The position numbers and the translations under genes were made by a program. Below the pieces are notes generated by a model that saw only the letters and a program-made list of their open reading frames with translations, did no database searches and was not told the origin of the DNA. From NCBI RefSeq assembly GCF_003014555.1, contig NZ_PYGE01000005.1, forward strand, positions 62,001-126,000: a stretch of 64,000 nt of DNA, read 5' to 3'. This DNA comes from Haloactinopolyspora alba (lineage in GTDB: Bacteria > Actinomycetota > Actinomycetes > Jiangellales > Jiangellaceae). How positions within the stretch are numbered: position 1 is the stretch's first letter; every line of letters starts with the position of its first letter. Positions 58,885-64,000 of this stretch are shown here, piece after piece.

Positions 58885-59757
58885 GTGGACACCAACGACG
58901 AGACGTCCGCCGGTCCCAGGTTGCTGGGGCCGGCGGACGTTCGTCAGCTCGCGGCACGTCTCGGGCTGCGGCCCACCAAGACGCTCGGGCAGAACTTCGT
59001 CGTCGACGCGAACACCGTGCGCCGCATCGTCCGCGTCTCCGGCGTGGGCCCGCAGGACGTGGTCGCCGAGGTGGGCCCGGGGCTCGGGTCGCTCACACTG
59101 GCCCTGCTGCCGCACGTGCGGCACGTGACGGCCGTGGAGGTCGACGCGGCGCTGGCGTCCGCGCTCCCGGAGACGGTGACCGAGTACGCGCCGTCGTCGG
59201 CGCCGCGGCTGGACGTCGTGCACGCAGACGCGCTGCGGATGGGACCGCTGCCGGGGCCCGAGCCGACGGCGCTGGTCGCGAACCTGCCGTACAACGTCGC
59301 GGTCCCGGTGCTGCTGCACACGCTGGAGCTGTTGCCGAGCCTGGAGCGGGCTCTGGTCATGGTGCAGAAGGAGGTCGCCGACCGGCTGGCCGCCGCGCCG
59401 GGCTCGCGGACGTACGGAGTGCCGTCGGTCAAGGCGGCGTGGTACGGCACTGTCGACAGCGCCGGAGCGGTGGCGCGCAGCGTGTTCTGGCCGGTGCCCA
59501 ACGTGGACTCCGGCCTGGTGCTGCTGCGCCGTCACGAGCCGCCGCCGGGTGACCGCCGCGAGGTCTTCGCCGTCGTCGATGCCGCGTTCGCGCAGCGGCG
59601 CAAGACGCTGCGTGCCGCGTTGAGCGGGTGGGCCGGGTCCGCCCCGGCGGCCGAGGCGGTGTTGCACGCCGCGGGGATCGACCCGCGGGCGCGCGGCGAG
59701 CAGCTCAATGTGCGGGATTTTGCCCGAATCGCTGCGGCTCGTGCCGCCATCGGATGA
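58885..59757 (+). CDS. rsmA: 16S rRNA (adenine(1518/1519)-N6)-dimethyltransferase
   Basis: A 290-residue KsgA-type methyltransferase that dimethylates A1518 and A1519 late in 30S assembly. [40 protein letters not shown] (SAM site), [20 protein letters not shown] (N-L-P-Y catalytic) and [17 protein letters not shown] are diagnostic. GTG 58885 is fixed by TAGGCT at 58872-58877, seven bases upstream, giving a leaderless mRNA; a longer frame overlaps the rpf end. ispE follows after 21 bases, again with its own -10. Confidence 0.95.
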   Translation: MDTNDETSAGPRLLGPADVRQLAARLGLRPTKTLGQNFVVDANTVRRIVRVSGVGPQDVVAEVGPGLGSLTLALLPHVRHVTAVEVDAALASALPETVTEYAPSSAPRLDVVHADALRMGPLPGPEPTALVANLPYNVAVPVLLHTLELLPSLERALVMVQKEVADRLAAAPGSRTYGVPSVKAAWYGTVDSAGAVARSVFWPVPNVDSGLVLLRRHEPPPGDRREVFAVVDAAFAQRRKTLRAALSGWAGSAPAAEAVLHAAGIDPRARGEQLNVRDFARIAAARAAIG

Positions 59758-59778
59758 TGGTGCGGTAACGTCCCGCTG

Positions 59779-60669
59779 GTGCTGCAGGTGATCACCCGAG
59801 TCCCGGCGAAGATCAATCCGGTGCTGTCGGTCGGACCAGCCCGACGGGACGGATATCACGACCTCGCGACCGTGTTCCACGCCGTGTCGCTGTACGACGA
59901 GGTGCGTGCGCGCGCCGGCGACGATCTGACGGTGACGATGTCGGGTCCGTACGCCGGCGGCGTCCCGTCCGATGCGACGAACCTGGCGACCCGCGCGGCA
60001 CGCGCCCTGGCGAAACGTGCCGGTGTGCCGGCGAAGGCGCGCGTCGACGTCCACAAGGCGATCCCGGTGGCCGCCGGTCTCGCCGGCGGCAGTGCCGACG
60101 CAGCGGGCGTCCTGCGGGCCTGTGATGCGCTGTGGGAGCTGGGCGCCTCGGACACGGAGCTGGCCACCGTGGCGGCGACGCTCGGCAGTGACGTGCCGTT
60201 CGCGCTGGCCGGCGGCACCGCCGTGGGGACCGGACGTGGTGAGCGGCTGCGTGGAATCACCGTCGGCACGACGCTGCACTGGGTGCTCGCCGTCGCTTCC
60301 AGGGGCCTGTCGACGCCGGACGTGTACCGCCGGCTGGACGAGTTGCGCTCCGGGGTGAGCGTCCCCGAGCCGGCTGTCGGAGAAGCGATCCTGACCGCGC
60401 TGGCCGGGGGAGATCCGGGCGCCGTGGCCGCCAGCCTGCGCAACGACATGCAGGAAGCCGCGGTGGCGCTGCGCCCCGAGCTGGCCGACACGCTCCGTGC
60501 CGGCCGCGAAGCGGGCGCTCTCGGCGGCATCGTCTCCGGGTCCGGCCCGACATGTGCGTTCCTCGCCCGCGACGGGGAGCATTCCGGTGAGCTCGCGGCC
60601 CGGCTGGACGCGTCGGGGACCTGTGCGCAGGTCCTGCAGGTCACAGGGCCCGCGCGCACCGGTGACTGA
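59779..60669 (+). CDS. ispE: 4-diphosphocytidyl-2-C-methyl-D-erythritol kinase
   Basis: A 296-residue GHMP kinase of the MEP isoprenoid pathway. TRVPAKINPVLSVGPARRDG has the substrate Lys and R-D-G-Y-H motif; the ATP loop is VAAGLAGGSADAAGVLRACD; LGSDVPFALAGGTAVGTGRG and GGIVSGSGPTCAFLARDG complete the set. The second position of the usual K-I-N-L is N-P here. GTG 59779 follows TAACGT at 59766-59771 by seven bases (leaderless). It is normally followed by the ABC-F gene, but here two other genes intervene. Confidence 0.95.
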   Translation: MLQVITRVPAKINPVLSVGPARRDGYHDLATVFHAVSLYDEVRARAGDDLTVTMSGPYAGGVPSDATNLATRAARALAKRAGVPAKARVDVHKAIPVAAGLAGGSADAAGVLRACDALWELGASDTELATVAATLGSDVPFALAGGTAVGTGRGERLRGITVGTTLHWVLAVASRGLSTPDVYRRLDELRSGVSVPEPAVGEAILTALAGGDPGAVAASLRNDMQEAAVALRPELADTLRAGREAGALGGIVSGSGPTCAFLARDGEHSGELAARLDASGTCAQVLQVTGPARTGD

Positions 60670-60714
60670 GCAGCCACCGGCGCGCACCGGAAGGGGACCG
60701 GTCCGGCACCTGCC

Positions 60715-61332
60715 TCACTCGACCTCGGCGGTGCCGTACTCGGGGCGACCGGCGTTCCGGTAGACCTGGATCGTCACGCCTTTCGGTGTGGCCTGTGACT
60801 CGACCAGCTCCAGCGCCGTGTCAAGACCCTTGGCCGGGAACAGCCGCGTACCGTCGCCCACGATCACCGGGAAGACGATCACGTTGAGCTCGTCGACCAG
60901 ATCGTTGTCCAACAGCCAGCGCACCAGGGTGCCGCTGCCGTGTACCTGCAGCTCTCTGCCCGGCCGTGCCTTCAGTTCGCGCACCGCCGCCGCGACGTCA
61001 CCGGAGAGCACGGTCGAGTTCGCCCACTGCGGGTCCTTCATCGTCGTCGAGGGCACGTACTTGGGCAGCGTGTTGAGGGTGACCGCCACCGGGTTGTCGC
61101 CCGGGTCGGCCATCTCTCCCCACGAGCCGGCGAAGATCTCGTACGTGCGCCGGCCGAGAAGGAACGCGTCGACCTTGCGGAAGGTCGCGTCCATGAACTG
61201 CCCGGTCACCTCGTCGAAGTACGGAACCAGCCAGCCGCCGCGCTCGAATCCGCCGGTGCGGTCCTCGTCCGGCCCGCCCGGCCCCTGCATCACGCCGTCC
61301 ACCGAGACGAACGTGGTCACTGTCAGCTTCAT
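60715..61332 (-). CDS. Dihydrofolate reductase family (RibD C-terminal-like) protein
   Basis: A 205-residue DHFR-fold protein. LTVTTFVSVDGVMQGPGGPD opens the fold; FLLGRRTYEIFAGSWGEMAD and LQVHGSGTLVRWLLDNDLVD, with VIVFPVIVGDGTRLFP, form the NADPH and core motifs of the RibD_C group. This is not the housekeeping folA; the substrate is unknown. ATG 61332 is chosen by its typical M-K-L-T start. It is convergent with ispE and, with the DUF4143 gene beside it, interrupts the conserved ispE-ABC-F order. Confidence 0.88.
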   Translation of the reverse strand: MKLTVTTFVSVDGVMQGPGGPDEDRTGGFERGGWLVPYFDEVTGQFMDATFRKVDAFLLGRRTYEIFAGSWGEMADPGDNPVAVTLNTLPKYVPSTTMKDPQWANSTVLSGDVAAAVRELKARPGRELQVHGSGTLVRWLLDNDLVDELNVIVFPVIVGDGTRLFPAKGLDTALELVESQATPKGVTIQVYRNAGRPEYGTAEVE

Positions 61333-61471
61333 GTCGCCGTTCCCTTCCGTGTGCGATGTATGGCTCAGACGTGGACCCGGCTGTCCTCGGCTGTCAAGAC
61401 CGCGTCGAACGGGGCCGGCGCATTTCGACACCGGGCGCGCAGTTCCGTCGCCCCGGTGATCGTGGTTCGTC

Positions 61472-62766
61472 TCAGGCGCCGACCTCGGGTGCGGGGTCGG
61501 CACGCCACAGCGTCGAGACAGGAACGGCCCACAGACGCTCGCCCAGGGGAAGCGTCTGGCTGCCCGAGTGCACCACGAGCCCGATCGTGAACCGTTCGCC
61601 GAGTCGGTCGCGTAGCCCGGCCAGGTGCCGGGCGTGTTTGGCCAGCGGCGTAGCGGTGAGCTTCACTTCGATGCCCGCGACGCGTCGAGTCCCGTGTTCT
61701 TCGACGATCAGGTCGACCTCGGCGCCGGCACGGTCGCGGAAGTGCGCGATATCGACCGAACGCCCGCTCCATTGGCTCTGTTTGTACACCTCACCGATGA
61801 CCAGGGACTCGAACAATGCCCCTGCCATCGGGTCGTTCACCGCAGGGTTGAAGACCGCTGCGCTCGCACCGCTGAGGTGTGCTGCCAGGCCCGTGTCGGT
61901 GAACAGGACCTTCGGGCGCTTCTTTGCTCGAGTGGTGGCGTTCGTCGCCGAGGCGGGGACGAGGACGACCAGATAGAGCGCTTGGAGCAGGGCGACATAG
62001 TTGGCGACGGTGTCACGGTGCAGTCCGGAGTCGTTGGCGAGATCGGCGAGGACGAGCTCGTGACAGTTCCGCGCGGCCAGGAGTGACAGCACGTGCCGCA
62101 GCTCGTTCTCCATCCGTACTTCCGCCATCGGGCGCAGCGCCTCCCGAGACACGACGTCCTGGAGGTAGGCCGTGAACCAGTCACGGCGGCACGCCCGGTC
62201 AACTCGTCCAGAACGACTGGAGGATAGCCACCCTGTAGCACCCACTCGGCGATGTCGTCCCGGCTGAGCACGTCCCCATGCGGCGCGGGCCACGAGCCGG
62301 CGGCGAAAAGGTGGTCGATGAACGTCTCGTGGTGCTGCCCACGGACCTCGCCGGCCGAGAGCGGCCAGAGCGTCAGGCGCCCGGTGCGTCCGGCCAGCGT
62401 CTCGGAGACAGCGCGATCTGCCAGATAGTTCGCCGAACCCGTGAGCAGCAGTTGGCCTCGTGTCCTGTCCAGGTCGGCGCGTCGCTTCACGGCGAGGAGG
62501 AAGCTCTCGCCGGCACGTTGGAACTCGTCGACCACCGCAGGGCGCGGCAGGCTCTGGACGAAGGCCACGGGGTCGTCCGTCGCGCTCGCCAGTGCGGCGC
62601 CGTCGTCCATCGTGAACCTGTTCTGGGCAGGGATGCCGAGCAGGTCTTGAGCCAGCGTCGTCTTGCCGACCTGACGAGCTCCACCGATCATGACGACTCG
62701 GAAAACTCGGAGCATCTCGTCGACCCTGCTGGTGAGGTTTCGTGCGAGCGGGTAACCAAGGTCGAC
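61472..62766 (-). pseudogene. DUF4143/AAA ATPase gene with a single-base frameshift
   Basis: The upstream frame has YPLARNLTSRVDEMLRVFR, P-loop VVMIGGARQVGKTTLAQDLL, RPAVVDEFQRAGESFLLAVK and LLLTGSANYLADRAVSE up to VVLDELTGRA; the next frame continues RRDWFTAYLQDVVSREALRP and ANYVALLQALYLVVLVPASA to GAEVDLIVEEHGTRRVAGIE. Adding one C near 62187-62193 would rejoin them, giving about 430 residues. The C-terminal DUF4143 part is a PD-(D/E)XK-like domain. The start codon is unclear; two 23-bp repeats lie just upstream. It is either a recent mutation or a sequencing error. Confidence 0.82.
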
Positions 62767-62783
62767 TCCTTGCTGACCGGCAA

Positions 62784-62829
62784 AACGCAGTAGTCCTACT
62801 AGGCAGAACGCAGTACCTCTACTGGGCAG
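62784..62829. repeat. Two tandem 23-bp units with palindromic cores
   Basis: AACGCAGTAGTCCTACTAGGCAG at 62784-62806 (23 bases; shown here as AACGCAGTAG plus TCCTACTAGGCAG) is followed directly by AACGCAGTAC plus CTCTACTGGGCAG at 62807-62829, then AACGCC. The cores AGTAG-TC-CTACT and AGTA-CCTC-TACT are symmetric. The units lie at the 5' end of the DUF4143 gene and are two helical turns apart, as expected for a cooperative repressor site. Confidence 0.8.
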
Positions 62830-62912
62830 AACGCCACCAGCCATGAGCTGTGCCCGCAGCAGGAGTCCGCTGTTTCGGGAGGTCGCGGGGCGCGTGAGAC
62901 CATGGGAGCAAC

Positions 62913-64000
<1,088 letters not shown>

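Overview
The window is chromosomal DNA from a high-GC actinomycete (Gram-positive, filamentous-type gene content). The evidence is gene order and family content: the run metG, tatD, rpf, rsmA, ispE, ABC-F; the divergent pair pmt/rsmI; a SepX/GlpR-type divisome protein; SARP and SigJ-type regulators; and TANNNT -10 boxes 6-8 bases before many start codons, as expected of leaderless actinobacterial transcripts. A Jiangella-like or related lineage is possible, but sequence reading alone cannot fix the genus.

Layout. 1-9.9 kb: the 3' end of a penicillin-acylase gene, an HxlR regulator divergent from an oxidoreductase, fthC divergent from galU, then a tightly overlapping galU-glp-moaC-mog-rimJ chain, a YceI protein and glpR/sepX. 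9.9-17.6 kb: tRNA-Ala(CGC), a secreted serine hydrolase and a 2067-residue secreted subtilase with a duplicated C-terminal module. 18-33 kb: accessory genes. These include a VOC protein, an SRPBCC/TetR pair, an alpha/beta hydrolase, two sensor kinase/response regulator pairs (the first kinase lacks its 5' end), a methyltransferase-lipoprotein-SARP group, a divergent sigJ/doxX pair and a pectinacetylesterase-family enzyme. Two copies of a 70-base palindromic repeat lie here. 33.2-38.8 kb: decayed VOC-type remnants, a membrane-anchored SF2 helicase, an MFS exporter, and a yybP-ykoY manganese riboswitch in front of a TMEM165/GDT1 transporter. 38.8-48.3 kb: a vapC remnant, xthA, pmt/rsmI, M56-blaI divergent from cydAB with two dyads between them, a shortened Uma2 gene and a LigD-type polymerase. 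48.3-54.7 kb: cupin, TetR, wrbA, a flavin-dependent oxidoreductase, a conspicuously GC-poor GT2 synthase with 11 hexamer repeats in its 5' region, and a DUF1080 protein. 54.9-64 kb: the conserved metG-tatD-rpf-rsmA-ispE block, interrupted by a DHFR-family gene and a frameshifted DUF4143 ATPase, then an ABC-F gene that runs off the end.

How the parts fit. The first block couples sugar-nucleotide supply (GalU), molybdopterin-type genes and a divisome receptor, so Glp/GlpR probably acts in cell division as well as, or rather than, cofactor synthesis. The BlaI-type repressor and its M56 protease probably control cytochrome bd. The accessory region shows much gene erosion: truncated kinase, VOC, VapC, Uma2 and DUF4143 genes.

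The best candidates for something undescribed are the BlaI/M56-cydAB switch, the helicase with its membrane segments and C-terminal domain, the two-copy palindromic element, and the truncated divergent gene pair near 21.0 kb.
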